Assembly (NCBI GenBank): GCA_012934845.2
Contig: WNNJ02000390.1
Coordinates: 91,435-155,434 of the forward strand
DNA length: 64,000 nucleotides
DNA from: Pomphorhynchus laevis
Taxonomy: Eukaryota; Acanthocephala; Palaeacanthocephala; Echinorhynchida; Pomphorhynchidae
Direction: 5' to 3'
Below are positions 24,412 through 36,245 of the stretch, piece after piece; the stretch's first letter is position 1; each line of letters starts with the position of its first letter. The notes under the pieces were generated by a model. The model saw nothing but the letters and a program-made list of their open reading frames with translations, did not search any database and was not told where the DNA came from. The translations under genes were made by a program, and so were the position numbers.

Positions 24412-24815
24412 CAAATCTTGCCCAACTCTCCTGGCCCACCATCCACATCCGCACAAACTCCGCCTTCTTCTCGTAACTTTTCGTCTCATCGCCGTCGCCT
24501 CCCCATCGTTCATCAACCTTCCTTTCTTAGACGACACTCACCCCACCTCACTAGCGCTGCGTTCCCGTCATACCCTCTTACTCCACGTTCCCAATTACTC
24601 CAACAACTATGGTCTCCGATCCTTCCTCGTCGCCGCCTCACTCGCCTGGAATCAACTCCCTCTCGACGTCCGCCGCGCTCCCTACTTTATCACATTCAAA
24701 CACCTCATCCGTTCACACCTTCTTGACACATGATTTACATTTATGTTTTGTTGTGGTCATGTAAGCGTGCCCTGGCACGCATTTGCCACGTTAAATAAAT
24801 CTTATTTTTCCAACA
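24412..24815 (+). mobile_element. LINE C 3'-end fragment
   Basis: The frame at 24317-24733 includes RLIAVASPSFINLPFLDD, LAWNQLPLDVRRAP and FKHLIRSHLLDT, the LINE C ORF2 C-terminus. The tail hairpin gcgtgc 24765-24770 / gcacgc 24775-24780 and 'tttgccacgttaaataaa' follow. Inserted between the RT and endonuclease parts of LINE G. Confidence 0.88.
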
Positions 24816-24939
24816 TCATCACACTCAAAGTTCAACGAAGGCACAAACTGTTGTAACATCTCAGCATCAACATGATGTCATGATCTTTTCGTCAATGCAG
24901 GTTCGGCATCGATTGCAATAATATATGAAGATACTGTCA

Positions 24940-25440
24940 GTTTAAACACCAAAACATAGTGAACACTTCCTCCTAGGTCACATATCTGACCATCTCTTTA
25001 AGAAAATACAAGATCAAGTATAGAACGTACGCTATCAGTGCCAAATCTAGAAGGAGCAGATACATGCTGAACAAGTAATTGATTACATACCAAGAACTCC
25101 CATAGGTTCTTATCCTCACGGAAACAGTTACAATAATAATGTTGTCATCTTGATCAATCACCAAGATTGGTAGATTAAAATCACCAACTAAGATGAACGA
25201 GTGATCACTTATACTACAAGCTCTAGTTAAAATATGCATCAGCTCATCATCTAAAATGGCTGATTTTGGTGTTTGATAAAGAACACCCAATGACATGTGG
25301 AGGCTATATATAATAAGATCAACTATTAACCAATCACATGTCCCTTCTCCATTTGAATATCTCACTATATTGCTAATAACGTTCCCATCCTGAACAAAAA
25401 GTGCTACTCAACAACCCCTCCACTAAAGATAGTAATTATT
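24940..25440 (-). mobile_element. LINE endonuclease fragment (probably LINE G)
   Basis: Reads LGVLYQTPKS, LDDELMHILTRACSISDH and FILVGDFNLPILVIDQDD, the AP-endonuclease core (GDFN) of LINE ORF2. Orientation and order fit the upstream part of LINE G, split from its RT by the LINE C tail. Confidence 0.65.
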
Positions 25441-25755
25441 ACACCATACTTCTCATGTCTAATTTTATATTTAATCTAGTAGTTCAATAAAAGTTCATCT
25501 TACAAAGTGAAACTCACAAACTTATCTCTAAAAAATAGTATCTTCGACTACTTCATTGCTTGTCAGTAGTTAACACAGAAGCGAAGATTCATCGATGCAT
25601 GATTTTTTTCAATAAATTTAAAGCATTTGAATATGATTATAAAATTATATTAACTATACTTTTTAATACAAAATTTTTTAAAATTGAAAATGTAATTTAA
25701 AATTATAAAATATTTGTTTTAAATTACGATTATAACTTATTTTATTTTATTCTTC

Positions 25756-26510
25756 TTCTTATTCTTCAGCCTTTGTTCCGCTTTGAGGCAGGGTCGGCTA
25801 TGTGAGATTTAGCCCTCCATTTGGCTCTATTTTCGACTTGGTCTGGGTGAAGTCCAGCTGCCTTGAGATCTGTGTGAAGGCCATCTAACCATCGGTGCTT
25901 GGGTTGACCTCTCGGGCGTTTGCCTATGATATCATACTTTAAGGCGGTCTTTGCAAGGGAATAATTTTCACTCTGCAACACGTGACCATACCACCGGAGT
26001 CTGGCCCATTGCGTTTTATTTACGATAGGGGCGACGCCGTATCTTCGGAGGATGTCCATATTTCTCAGGTGGTCATACCGGGTAATTCCGCTTATCCACC
26101 GCAGCATTTTCGTCTCCATGACCGTAAAGCGTCGTTCCGCTGCCTTGGTAATAGGCAAGAACTCTGTGCTGTACATAGCCAAAGGGCGAATGATTGAGCG
26201 GTAGATCTTTGATTTCAGGTGATCCTTGATGCGACGGTCACATAAAACACCTGTCGTCGCTCGCCATTTTGTCCACGCTGAGCTTATTCGTGCATTGACT
26301 TCATAAGTCACGTCGCCGCTTGCCGAGAGTATGGTTCCGAGGTACTTAAACCGGTCCGTACGTCTCAGATCAAAGCCATTAATATTGACAGTGCCACTTT
26401 CATGTGGGTTTGTTGTGAGGTATTCGGTCTTGTCTAGATTAAGTCGTAGTCCGTATTGTGCGAGTTGGTTATTCCATACAGTAGTTGATTCATCCAGGTC
26501 CTTTTTAAAT
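25756..26510 (-). mobile_element. RTE-type LINE, 3' part of ORF2
   Basis: Reads LAQYGLRLNLDKTEYLTT, FKYLGTILSASGDVTYEVNA, ISSAWTKWRATTGVL, KSKIYRSIIRPLAMYSTE, METKMLRWISGITR, WYGHVLQSENYSL and KRPRGQPKHRWLDGL. This is the RT thumb and C-terminus of the RTE clade seen in nematodes and flatworms. It is open over the last 181 codons and 5'-truncated. Confidence 0.88.
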
Positions 26511-26763
26511 TATTTTATTTTATTACTAATATTATATTTGCCTCATACCCCTATTTCGCTTATATTTGCCTATTATTTATTCTCGTGTTCAAATTCGTCT
26601 TCTTCTCATTGCATTCCGCCTTGTAACTATTCATACCCCCTCATTTCTTAACCTTCTTTTTCTTGGTAATTTTCGTTCTATTTATGTTTCTAGCGTTCCC
26701 ATAATTCCATTCTTTTACGTGTCCTAAACTACTCTACCTCTTTTGACTTTCTTTCTTTCCTAA
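26511..26763. other. Spacer, T/C-rich, nothing recognised
   Basis: Pyrimidine-rich DNA between the RTE fragment and the LTR element. No feature seen. Confidence 0.4.
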
Positions 26764-29700
26764 TGATTGTAATAAATAAGGAACAACTTTTTGGCTTTAC
26801 TCAACAATCGAGAAAGTTCACAGGTACAATAGTATCAATATCATCACATTTTCTCCTTAATAATTGAAGCTTTTACTCCGTATTATTATTCTTCCACTCC
26901 TTGATCGATGTGGTAAGAAATCGAATACCAACGATTCGTTGGATGTATTCAAATCATCACCTGCATTTGTAGTCATCATCGGGTCTTTTACATCAGGTTG
27001 ATCGTTGACAGGTTCTTCTTCTTGACTTTGAGAGATATCTGTTGAAGATTGAGCGTGCGTACTCATATAATTCATGTCATCAATACTTGGTGCACCAACC
27101 TCACGATCTAGGTTATTATCATTTGCATGATTTACTGGTAAACCATTATCTGTCTCCATAAGGCCGAGAGAGCCAAATCACTTGTCTACACTGTGCTTTC
27201 CCTTCCATCTATATATCTGATACGAGCATACAATGGCGTTGATGAGATTATGTCGATTAGATGCACTAGTTGATCTGACTTTGTTTGTCTTGTAAAATTG
27301 CGTACAAGTGCCTGTTCTTCCAATAGCCAAGTGGCTATAGAGTAACTGTTTCCCGATTTGCGTTGATAATTTGAACAGACGTTCATGTGAATTCTGATTG
27401 GTAGCGGTACACAATATAGATCGTATTGAATGTAGAGCCACGTCGAGTACTGTTTTCCAATATTTTTCTTCGAGATTGCGAGATTTCAATGCTAGCTTTA
27501 TCGTTTTCCAAATTACTACGTTGGTCCTCTCGCATTGTATATTTCCCATAGGGTGGTAAAGAGTACTGTGAGAAATAATTTTTCCATTTTTACCAGATTA
27601 AGTCTTATACATCACGGGACATAAACTGCTTTACTCGATTGTTTTTATAGCTTCTGGTGCACCGAATATCGCAAATAGACATTATAGGCATTGCACCACT
27701 GTTGTGGAAGACATGTCTCGGCACAGGAATACAAAGGGAAAGCGAGAGTATCCATCTACTAATACGAGCAGATATTTGTAACCGTCCACAGAAGGTTTGG
27801 GACCAACAAAATCCATTGCTAGCCTTTCAAAGGGTTTTCTGGTGCAAACTAGAGTTGATTGCGGGGTCTATAGAATAACGGTTTTAATTCAGCGCATACT
27901 GCACAAGTGGAGCAAACACGACATACTTCTTTAATTGAGAAGGGGAAGTTCTTTTGTCGAATGAAGTGATATAGCCTCGTGACACCAGGGTGACACAAAG
28001 TATTATGTAGATGTTTCGGAGTTCTGTCGTTGTTTGAAGAACAAATCCCGGAATACAGGATTACAAAGGGTCAAGATTACTAACGGCATTAACAATCGTA
28101 GCAGCTTCTCTTTCGATAGTCGAATGGTTTTTCTCAGATTTAGATAGACTTCTTGAGAAGAATGTCATTGGTGTTTTTTTGTGATAACAAAGCTGCAATA
28201 GTGTATCGAGAAGCATCCGTCTACACACATAATGGTATATTTTCATTAATAGTGACTAGAGAGGCGTCACCAGTCTCGTTTCTAGCATTTTCGAAGCATT
28301 GAATTTGCTCTTGATTCAACGGAAATTATTTACAATTTAAGAGTGACCTTATTTTGGCCGAATAGTTTTTTATCCATTGAAAGGAGTAACTGAACAGCCC
28401 CAACACTCTTTTCAATTAAACTGAATTTTTGGGTTTCGGCATATTATGTAACGGCGCTAATCGTTCAGGATAAGGACGAATCGTACCACCTGCGATTAGA
28501 TGCCCAAGAAATGTGAGACTGTTCTGCCTATATAAACATTTTGAATTATTTAACTTCATTCCGTACTTTCCCGTAATCGATTATAAAGCCCTCAAGTTCC
28601 GATTGCGTTCGTCCAAAGTAGTACCAGCTACCACAACATCGTCGAAATAAAAAAAGTATTCTCCAACTTGTTCTGGTTGATTATTTCGGTCATTACTCGT
28701 TGGAACACCGCGACCGAGTTAGTTAATCCAAAGGGAACCCTTTTGAATTGAAATAGATCACCTGCAGCTTGGAATGCTGTCTACCACCTTCATCAACTTT
28801 CAAAGGACATTGATAGTAGATTGACTCAAGATCTAGCTTGGAAAACACTTTTAATTTCGAAAGTTCCTGTATCATGTGGCCTACACGTGGCCACATGATA
28901 CACATCGGAAAAGCGTCAACGTAAGTGAATCGATTTATGTTTGCTGAATAATCGATCACCATTCGTCGCTTATGTCGCTCTGAGTGAGTTACAACAACTT
29001 GAGCTCTCCATGAAGATGTTGACTGTTCAATAATGTCTTCCTTTAGCGGTTTCAGTACCTCTTTTTCTATAAACTCTTGGTCGACCTTTGTATACTTCCT
29101 TGGCTTTGTAGCTATCGGTCTTATATTTTCAGCAAGATTTAAGAATAATGAAGGGAGAGTGATTCTAAGGCACTGCATTGCTGACAATACCAGTTCATTC
29201 CAACTCCAGGACCATCAAACTCGAATGTAACTGCCTTGTTGCGTTTAATAAAATCCTGCCCGAGGATGACAGGCGAAGAGATTATTTAAGAGTAATAATT
29301 TCGTTGATGAGAAAATTTTCCTCCAATACTAATATCGGCAAAACAGTGTCCGACGGTTTCGACGTTCTGATTCGCTGCCGCCAACGATGTTGTCTCTTGA
29401 GAGTGCATTACTTTTAGATGCGCATATTTTGCAATTTAAGGTAGAATAAAACTAATTATGCTACCACTGTCGACGAGAGCATATGTTAGGTGATTATTCA
29501 AGCTGGCAAGTACTGAACTGAAGTCATAAATTGGTACGGTTGCACTGGTAGATTCCAATTGGATGTTTACTGCAGCACATTGAGATTTTGAATTTGACGT
29601 GGATCGACATATCGTAGAAAAGTGACCTCGCTTTCCACATCGGAAACAAGTGCCGTCTCTTGCTGGGCATTGTGATCTCTGATGAACATCTCTTACACCA

Positions 29701-30500
29701 AATTTGCATTTTCGTGTATCTCTAGAATTGACTAGAATCTCCCGTCTCCTCATATATGCCGACAACGTGTCAATGATCTCTTCATCACTCTGTTGTTTTA
29801 TCAGTGTATTCGCTGGATACGACGTTGATACCGAGTAGATCTCTTGAGTGATAAATGATTGCGCGTTTGTTTGTGATGACTCTAATGACTGAGCATTGTT
29901 TACAGCGTCTTTAACACTTAAGGTGGTGTGCTCTAGCAAGCGTTGACGAATTGAATTGTTCCTGAGACCTGCAATAAAGGCATCCCGAATAACTTCTTCG
30001 GCATATTGTGTACTTGTAACATTTTTGAAATCACAAACTTTAGATTGGTGTTTAAGTTGATGAACGTAATCTGATACATTTTCGTCGTCTTTCTGTTTCC
30101 GTGTTGCTACCGTATGACGCGCAAAAATCAGGTTATTATGCCTATCGAATATTTCGTTAAGTAGTCTGATAGCGAATTCGAATTTTGAGCATTCGGATAT
30201 CAATCAGTGCACGTCTGAAGAAATATAATTAGTTAGTAGCCGAAGTTTGTTTGATTGTATATCGGGTTTCGAGATCTGTAATTCGTCGACACAATTATTG
30301 AAAGTAACAATCCAGTGTTTCCATTCGGCTGGAGTAGTGGCTTTCCATCCATCGAAGCGCGTTGGACCCATGAGGTTGCCCATTTGTCGAACGATTACTG
30401 TTGATTGTTTGTTGAGTAAATTGCAATAAATGAGGACCAATTTTTTAAATTTACTCAACAATCTAGAAAGTTCGCAAGCACAATAGTATCAATATCATCA
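26764..30500 (-). mobile_element. Ty3/gypsy-type LTR retrotransposon fossil
   Basis: A broken LTR element on the minus strand. The two ends share a block of about 85 bp (26764-26850 and 30411-30500) ending 'tagtatcaatatcatcaca', taken as LTR remnants; they differ at several sites, so it is not very recent. Parts in order: gag-like region with a CCHC knuckle (CFRCGKRGHFSTIC) at about 30461-29436, protease-like stretch, reverse transcriptase and RNase H region at about 29190-28000, and integrase region at about 27900-27178. It carries several breaks. No envelope gene was recognised. Confidence 0.85.
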
Positions 30501-30539
30501 CAGTAGTTGCTCCTCTCTCGTGAAATCATCTGCCCATTT

Positions 30540-30695
30540 ATATACGCCAATCAACCTCCAGGCGGTGCTTCAAACGTCTAATCCGATCCCATTTAAACAG
30601 TTTAACTAATTTATCTGCATGACTTTTGCTGCTTTTGTTAGTTAGTGGACTTGTAAGCGTTCAGCTAACACGCATTTTCCACATTAAATAAATTA
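30540..30695 (+). mobile_element. Diverged LINE C-like 3' tail
   Basis: Contains 'tatacgccaatcaacctcc' and 'tggacttgtaagcgt', ending 'ccacattaaataaat'. It matches the minus-strand piece at 53145-53290 and, more distantly, the LINE C tail. Confidence 0.65.
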
Positions 30696-30722
30696 TTATT
30701 AAAAATATATCTATCCTGATCT

Positions 30723-30777
30723 AATAAACATTGTAAGCAATGTTTATTGCTACAATGAACATTGTAAGCAATGTTCA
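30723..30777. repeat. Twin hairpins with the same TAAG loop
   Basis: First: aataaacattg 30723-30733 with caatgtttatt 30738-30748. Second: tgaacattg 30756-30764 with caatgttca 30769-30777. Both loops are taag. The stems differ (AAACATTG versus GAACATTG) but stay fully paired. Confidence 0.85.
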
Positions 30778-30837
30778 TCAATTTACAAACCGACAAAAAA
30801 CTTTATGTATGTGACTTTTTCTTTTTCGTGTTGATTT

Positions 30838-30865
30838 CTGAAGATGCTAGTAGTTTCTAGCGAAA
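30838..30865 (+). ncRNA. Hammerhead-like core, Penelope-like end
   Basis: CTGAAGA 30838-30844, stem GCTAG 30846-30850 with CTAGC 30857-30861, GAAA 30862-30865, then 'tatcaaa' as at the other sites. The stem differs from the GCTAAC/GTTAGC version yet still pairs. No other Penelope-like sequence was seen nearby. Confidence 0.45.
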
Positions 30866-31021
30866 TATCAAAATATATTTTTGTTATCGTTCAACTATAC
30901 CTGATTGTTAATGGATATTTAAAAATTTTAATTACTATCGAAATAACTGCACTTTATCAATTACAGTAGTAATAAGCTAACAGAGAACAATTATTATCCT
31001 AGAATGTGAAAACAAAAAGTA

Positions 31022-31080
31022 AATCAAATCAGATACCTGAGTGTACGTATTTTATACTATATATTAATAAAAATAGATTT
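31022..31080 (+). repeat. Repeat X, start fragment
   Basis: 'aatcagatacctgagtg' and 'tacgtattttatactatat' match the opening of repeat X. The remainder of the unit is absent. Confidence 0.5.
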
Positions 31081-31334
31081 TCAGAGCAGGCTATTGATCT
31101 GTCAAACGTAAAGATTTCATTCTGCTATCTTATTTAATCCTAAACATCTGTCTGCAAACTAGCGTACGAGTATTACATCATGTTAAAACGTTAGTGCTCA
31201 GTGACTGTGCTCTGATGATCCATTGAGTACTAACGTCGGCGTATGATAACAGAGATGCTAGCATGAGATCCTGATGTTAGCGTAAGCTAACAGAGAACAA
31301 TTATTATCCTAGAATGTTGGTTTTCAGTTTGGTT

Positions 31335-32160
31335 CCATCAGAATACCATCTCTGCTTTTCGCAGATGATGTTGTATTGTTGGCTTATTGTCCTGACAACT
31401 TAAGATCCCTACTAGATCGATTTACGATGGAATGCCAAGCGGCAGGGATGTTAATTAGTATCTCCAAGAATGTTTCTATGTGTTCGTTTCGGAATCAGGT
31501 GTCAATGTCAACTTATATTGGGATAAAAGTTTTTCCTTATGTGGATGACTTTAAGTATCTTAGGATATTGTTCTCGAGGGACAGCAGGAACATCAGCGAT
31601 ATTGATAAGCGGATCTGTTTAGCTAACGCAGCGATGCGTGTTTTGTACATGTGTCTTGGTAAAGCGAAAGTTGAGTCTTAAAGTAAAGCTTTCGGTTTAC
31701 CATGCAATTTTCATTCCTATCTTAACCTATGGTCATGAGCTTTGGGTTATGACCGAAGGAGTAAGATCTCGGATACCGTCTATCGAAATGATGTTTCTTC
31801 GTGGTTTGGCTGGTCTTATCCTTAGAGATAAGGTTAGAAATGCGGTTATCCGGGGTCAGTTGAGGTAACTAAGGCACGTTCTGAGTATGTCTAGGGATCG
31901 CATTCTTCGGAGGGTTTACCAGGCCGTACTATCTGGAAATAGACTCGATACCTGTGGAGAGATCAAATTTTGAAACTGCCCAAAGACCGCCTTGGGCTAT
32001 CTGAAGAAAATTCTTGTCTGTCACCCAGGATCGCGATGTATGGAGTAGTTTGTTCGAACACTGCCTCCACAGCCCGACACCCTGATTTTTGGTTGGCAAG
32101 AAAAATCGTGTGTATTATTATTTTGTTAATTTTTCTTGTCAAGAAATTGTTGTTATAAAC
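31335..32160 (+). mobile_element. RTE/Rex3-like LINE, RT fragment
   Basis: Encodes LRSLLDRFTMECQAAGMLIS, FKYLRILFSRDSRN, then in another frame LSVYHAIFIPILTYGHELWV and MTEGVRSRIPSIEMMFLRG, continuing to LRHVLSMSRDRILRRVY. This is the finger-thumb and C-terminal part of a Rex3/RTE-like LINE. The active-site box lies just before 31376. Frame change near 31680. The tail matches 3285-3620. Confidence 0.8.
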
Positions 32161-32775
32161 TTTAATAGTGGTTTAAATTATTAAAAAATTATTTTAATAA
32201 TTAAATTTTCATACCATTAAATATTATTAATAAAAATGAAATTAATACAAATTCAATAAATTTTACGTTAAAATACAAAAGTTAATAAGTGGTCGGTTTG
32301 ATATTATCCTTGTGTGGTTGTTTGAATCCTATCAGCATCACTGGTCACTACAATAAGCGTGGATGGACATCATCAGCAGTGAGCCCATGCCTACATTTCG
32401 TGTTTCGGGCCTGTTACTGCTTCTGCTGAACTCCTTGTCACCGAAATGCTGGTTTATATTTGGCTTATATACCAAATTACACAATTAATGTGTTCTATAT
32501 TAGGTGTGGGGGTATCTATTATTCGCAATTTGAATCCTTTATTCGAACTATTATTCCTCACCGAACAATAGTTCGAATAAAGACAGCTTACGGTTTACTG
32601 TCCAGTGAACATTTCGTCCAGAACGGAATAAAAAATCGGTGTGTGGTGGATTCGAATTGAGAATAATAGTTACCGCCCACACCAAATATAGAACACATTA
32701 ATTGTGTAATTTGGTATATAAGCCAAATATAAGCCAGCATTTCGGCGACAAGGAGTTCAGCAGAAGCAGTAACAT

Positions 32776-32820
32776 GACCGAAACACGAAATGTAGGTGTG
32801 GGTTCACTTCTGATGAGGTC
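32776..32820 (+). ncRNA. Hammerhead-like boxes, circularly permuted order
   Basis: GACC 32776-32779, GAAAC 32780-32784, 25 nt, CTGATGA 32810-32816, GGTC 32817-32820. GACC pairs with GGTC, as stem II would if the loop were open. Stems I and III are not convincing, so function is unproven. Confidence 0.35.
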
Positions 32821-33131
32821 CACCCTCGCTGATTGTAGTGTACCGTGATGCTGATTGGATTCAATCAACCACACGAGGGTAATATCAAACCGACAACTGA
32901 AAGAATACAACTCGTGTAAGCAATATATTCACAATATTAATAGACAGCTTACGGTTTATTGTCCAGTGAACATTTCGTCCTAGAACGGAATAAAAAATCG
33001 GTGTGGTGGATTCGAATTGCGAATATTAGTTACCGACCACACCAAATATAGAACACATTAATTGTGTAATTTGGTTTATAAGCCAAATATAAACCAGCAT
33101 CTCGGCGACAAGTTCAGCAGAAGCAGTAACA

Positions 33132-33178
33132 GTACCGAAACACGAAATGTAGACATGGGCTCACTGCTGATGAGGTAC
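33132..33178 (+). ncRNA. Hammerhead-like boxes, second tandem copy
   Basis: GTACC 33132-33136, GAAAC, 25 nt, CTGATGA 33167-33173, GGTAC 33174-33178. Compared with 32776-32820, one base pair has changed from G-C to T-A on both sides, so pairing is kept. Confidence 0.35.
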
Positions 33179-33425
33179 ATCCACGCTGATTGTAGTGTAC
33201 AGTGATGCTGATAGGATTCAAACAAGCACTCGAGGATAATATCAAACCGATCACTGGAAGAATACAACTCGTGTAAGCAATTAATATTCACAATACACAA
33301 GTTAATATTTGATTATGTAATAAAAAGGAAATAACTTTGCAAAGTAAAGCATTTACAAAATCATGTCAGTTCAAATTTTAAACAGCATAAATGAGATATA
33401 AAATTGAATTCAGAGAAAATATAGT

Positions 33426-34073
33426 TTATTCGATTTCAGTAAATAGGCTTTCGTCAATGGGTACTGTTTCAAGCATCTGATCACCTTCCAATTCATCTTC
33501 GTCAGTCAAATATATAGAATCGTTCTTCAAAAACATTTGTTTGCCAGTTAGTTGCTGATTGTCTTTTTCTGACACTTTTACGTTTAGTTTACCGATATTC
33601 ATTTCTAGCGTAAACTTCTGTAACCATTCAGCAAATGATTCAGGCGTAACACGCTGACCTTCAAATTTACGCATCTCCTCACGATGCTCAATTTCTGCTT
33701 GTGCGAGTGCACGTCGCTCCTCTTCTCGGTTTTCATTATCCTGCTTATTTTGAAGCCATTGCTCGATTTCACTTGCAACGATAAAAATCGCAGGCATGCC
33801 AATATTCTCCTTTGCATGTTTTTCTGCTTTGTTAAGGAGCTCCTCTATAACAGATTGTTGCAGGTCGCCACCGCTGATGTATCTACAATCGAGTGCATCT
33901 TGCATTGGATATAAATCAGACAAGGTAAACTCCAACATTACGTCGACAGTCCGGAGACGAATCCTTATACGCATCTTACCGTCTAGTCGATCTGCTACTT
34001 GCTCCATGTCCTCACAGTAAATCGCTTTTAAGATCTCAATTTCTTCGTTACGTTCATCATACTCATCATTCAT
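33426..34073 (-). CDS. RWDD1: RWD domain-containing protein, RWDD1 type
   Basis: 215 residues, no intron. The RWD domain spans about residues 1-112: NEEIEILKAIYCEDME at the start and YPMQDALDCRYISG in place of the usual YPxxxP turn (the second proline is missing). A charged helix with coiled-coil character follows (NREEERRALAQAEIEHREEM). The conserved RWDD1 C-terminal blocks are RVTPESFAEWLQKF, LTGKQMF and VPIDESLF. RWDD1 (yeast Gir2) binds DRG-family GTPases and acts in translation control. It is shorter than human RWDD1 (243) because the acidic C-terminal tail is reduced. The stop codon TAA lies inside an AATAAA string, a possible very early poly(A) signal. Confidence 0.93.
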   Translation of the reverse strand: MNDEYDERNEEIEILKAIYCEDMEQVADRLDGKMRIRIRLRTVDVMLEFTLSDLYPMQDALDCRYISGGDLQQSVIEELLNKAEKHAKENIGMPAIFIVASEIEQWLQNKQDNENREEERRALAQAEIEHREEMRKFEGQRVTPESFAEWLQKFTLEMNIGKLNVKVSEKDNQQLTGKQMFLKNDSIYLTDEDELEGDQMLETVPIDESLFTEIE

Positions 34074-34079
34074 TTTAGA

Positions 34080-34599
34080 TTAACTGTAATAACCTTCGTA
34101 CTTAAGATTTCTACTGGCTAAGATTTCAATCTTATAAGTTCAAAAAATATCTTTATAATATCTCAATAGAGAAAATCAAAGTTTAATGATAAGATCTTAA
34201 AATTCGGAATGGGAAGTTGTTTAGATTCTATTTGTTTATGTAAACTATTTTGAGGATTAGTTCAGCTAAGTTTTTCTCAACTACTAGTTCTTGATCGATA
34301 TACCCATTCATAATAAAAAAATATTCACATAAAATATCTTTAAATGATTAAAGATATACAATAAAAGTTCTGATTATTTAATTGATTACAATATACATTA
34401 GTATACAAAACCACATTACAAGCAAAGTTCATCACATTATATAAAAAATAAATGAAATTAGATCAGCGATTTGTGTCCTGTAGTAGCAAAACATTCATTC
34501 CGCCTATAATAATTATTATTACTAGAATGTCAGCGAGCGTAGCTCAATAGACACCTTCACAATTTAAAATATAAAAAGGAAACTAACAACAAAGGATTT
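34080..34599. other. Spacer upstream of RWDD1, nothing recognised
   Basis: AT-rich. Probably includes the RWDD1 promoter, but no motif could be singled out. Confidence 0.4.
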
Positions 34600-35880
34600 A
34601 AAAATTAGTCAGTTTCTTCAAAGTAGATACAAATCCACGTCTGCTTGTTTGCTTCACCACTTCCGCCGGTAAACTGTTCCAAGCTAGAATGACACGCACG
34701 GCAAAATTAATGCTTCTTTTTTACACCAGCGTTTACGTTGTAACATAAATGGACGACCACGTAATCTTGAGTCATTTCGCACACGAAATAGATTTCTAAC
34801 GGGATTCTCAGGATTGCTCATCGCCCGCCACACTACAACCAGGTCATTTAGTGCTCGAAGTGAAGATAACGAAGGCATATTAAGGCGACTTGGCCGTTCC
34901 TTATAAGTAAGGTTATGAAGGCCCACTACCCGTTTAGAAGAACGTCGCAATACCTGTTCAATACGAAACTCTTCCGATTTGTTAACTGGGTATGATGATG
35001 AAGAACAATAGTTAAGAACACTTGAACAGAGAGTAGTGAATAAAAGTTTAAATGACTCAATATCTAATTTACTAAAACATCTGGAAATCATACGGGAAAT
35101 TCGAGTTGCTCCAGCACATATTTGCTCCGTATTTTTCCTAGTGCCTAGATCATCCGAAACGACGACGCCCAAGTCTCTATATTGACGAACCATAGGAATT
35201 GGTTGTAAGTTAATTGAGTAGCTGGTTGTCGAAAACTTATTCCCTATGTGCATGTATGCACATTTTGTCACATTAATACTTAAACAGTTATCAGCTGACC
35301 AATACGTCAATGTATTGGGATCAGACTGTAACATTTGTCGGTCAAGGTCATTAACAACACAGCGATAGACCTTAAGATCATCGGCGTACAACAACGTTTT
35401 TGACAGCAGTAATGATGGGAGTTCGTTTATATATATTAAATAAAATTGGTCCTAAAATCGATCCTTGTGGTACACCACTACATATAGAAGTCCAATCTGG
35501 CAAAGTCCCACTTACTTTGACTGCTGCAGTTCTATCTAATAAATACGCACGAATCCAATTAAGAATTACAGAATCAAAGTGAAGTCTTATAAGTTTGTCA
35601 ATAAGTATATTATGATTGATTGAATCGAAAGCACGCGAGAAGTCCACGAATACCACGTCGGTGTCGACACCTGCATCAAAAGCACTGGACCAATCATCTC
35701 TAGCAATTAGAAGATTTGAACATGTTGATCTACTCGAACGGAATCCATGTTGGACAGGATGTGAAAGGTTATTTATCGAAACATGGCGGTTGATGTGAAA
35801 CAAAATCAAACGCTCTAGTACCTTATAGCAAATACATGTCAAACTAACTGGTCTAAAATTGCTGGCGCATGACCTATGTT
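34600..35880 (-). mobile_element. LINE E (CR1/Jockey-like), RT fragment
   Basis: Reads CICYKVLERLILFHINRH, FVDFSRAFDSINHNIL (A), SGVPQGSILGPILFNIY (B), then after a frame change LLYADDLKVYRC (C), YRDLGVVVSDDLGTRKN, SSSYPVNKSEEF and LRGRPFMLQRKRWCKK. The endonuclease and ORF1 are absent. Confidence 0.85.
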
Positions 35881-36245
35881 ATGCTTGAATTTATTCAGCG
35901 ATTCAGCTTCAACTGTACTCGTTCCAACTTCACAGTTCGATAGTTAAACTCCAGTGTCCTCGTATAAACAATCTGCTGACGCTTCAAAACAAAAGAATGT
36001 CCACGTAAATAGCGGCCTGGGTGAGCATGAATAATGTCGAACAGAGCCTGATGAGACATATTAAAGATCTTTTAAATCAAACACATATCGCATAAGTTTC
36101 GACTGGTCTTCAAAAATTGCATATTCATAATATTAAGTCTTCTGTTGTAAGGCAATAATCGTATTGAGCTAATAAGCTTCGTTGCTCGACTTAAAACGCT
36201 CTCTAATCTTATTGACTACAGATTCGTTCGTGGATATACACACGT
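35881..36245 (-). mobile_element. LINE F, ORF2 C-terminal fragment
   Basis: The minus strand gives IRLLPYNRRLNIMNM, ALFDIIHAHPGRYLRGHSFV and LKRQQIVYTRTLEF, the conserved end of CR1/Jockey-like ORF2. It directly abuts LINE E in the same orientation but is a different copy. Confidence 0.6.

Larger units (their letters stand above)
32285..33295. repeat. Inverted plus tandem repeat, unit ~355 bp
   Basis: Three copies of one unit: 32285-32545 (inverted), 32582-32941 and 32942-33295 (tandem, direct). Shared blocks include 'acagcttacggttta', 'acacattaattgtgtaatt' and 'ccgaaacacgaaatgtag'. Between the inverted copies is a perfect 16-bp hairpin (32537-32552 with 32567-32582). No coding capacity. All copies keep GAAAC and CTGATGA boxes 25 nt apart. 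Confidence 0.85.

Noticed and set aside
24418-24726. Pro/Ser-rich plus-strand ORF at 24.4-24.7 kb
   Set aside because: A frame shadow of the LINE C ORF2 C-terminus.
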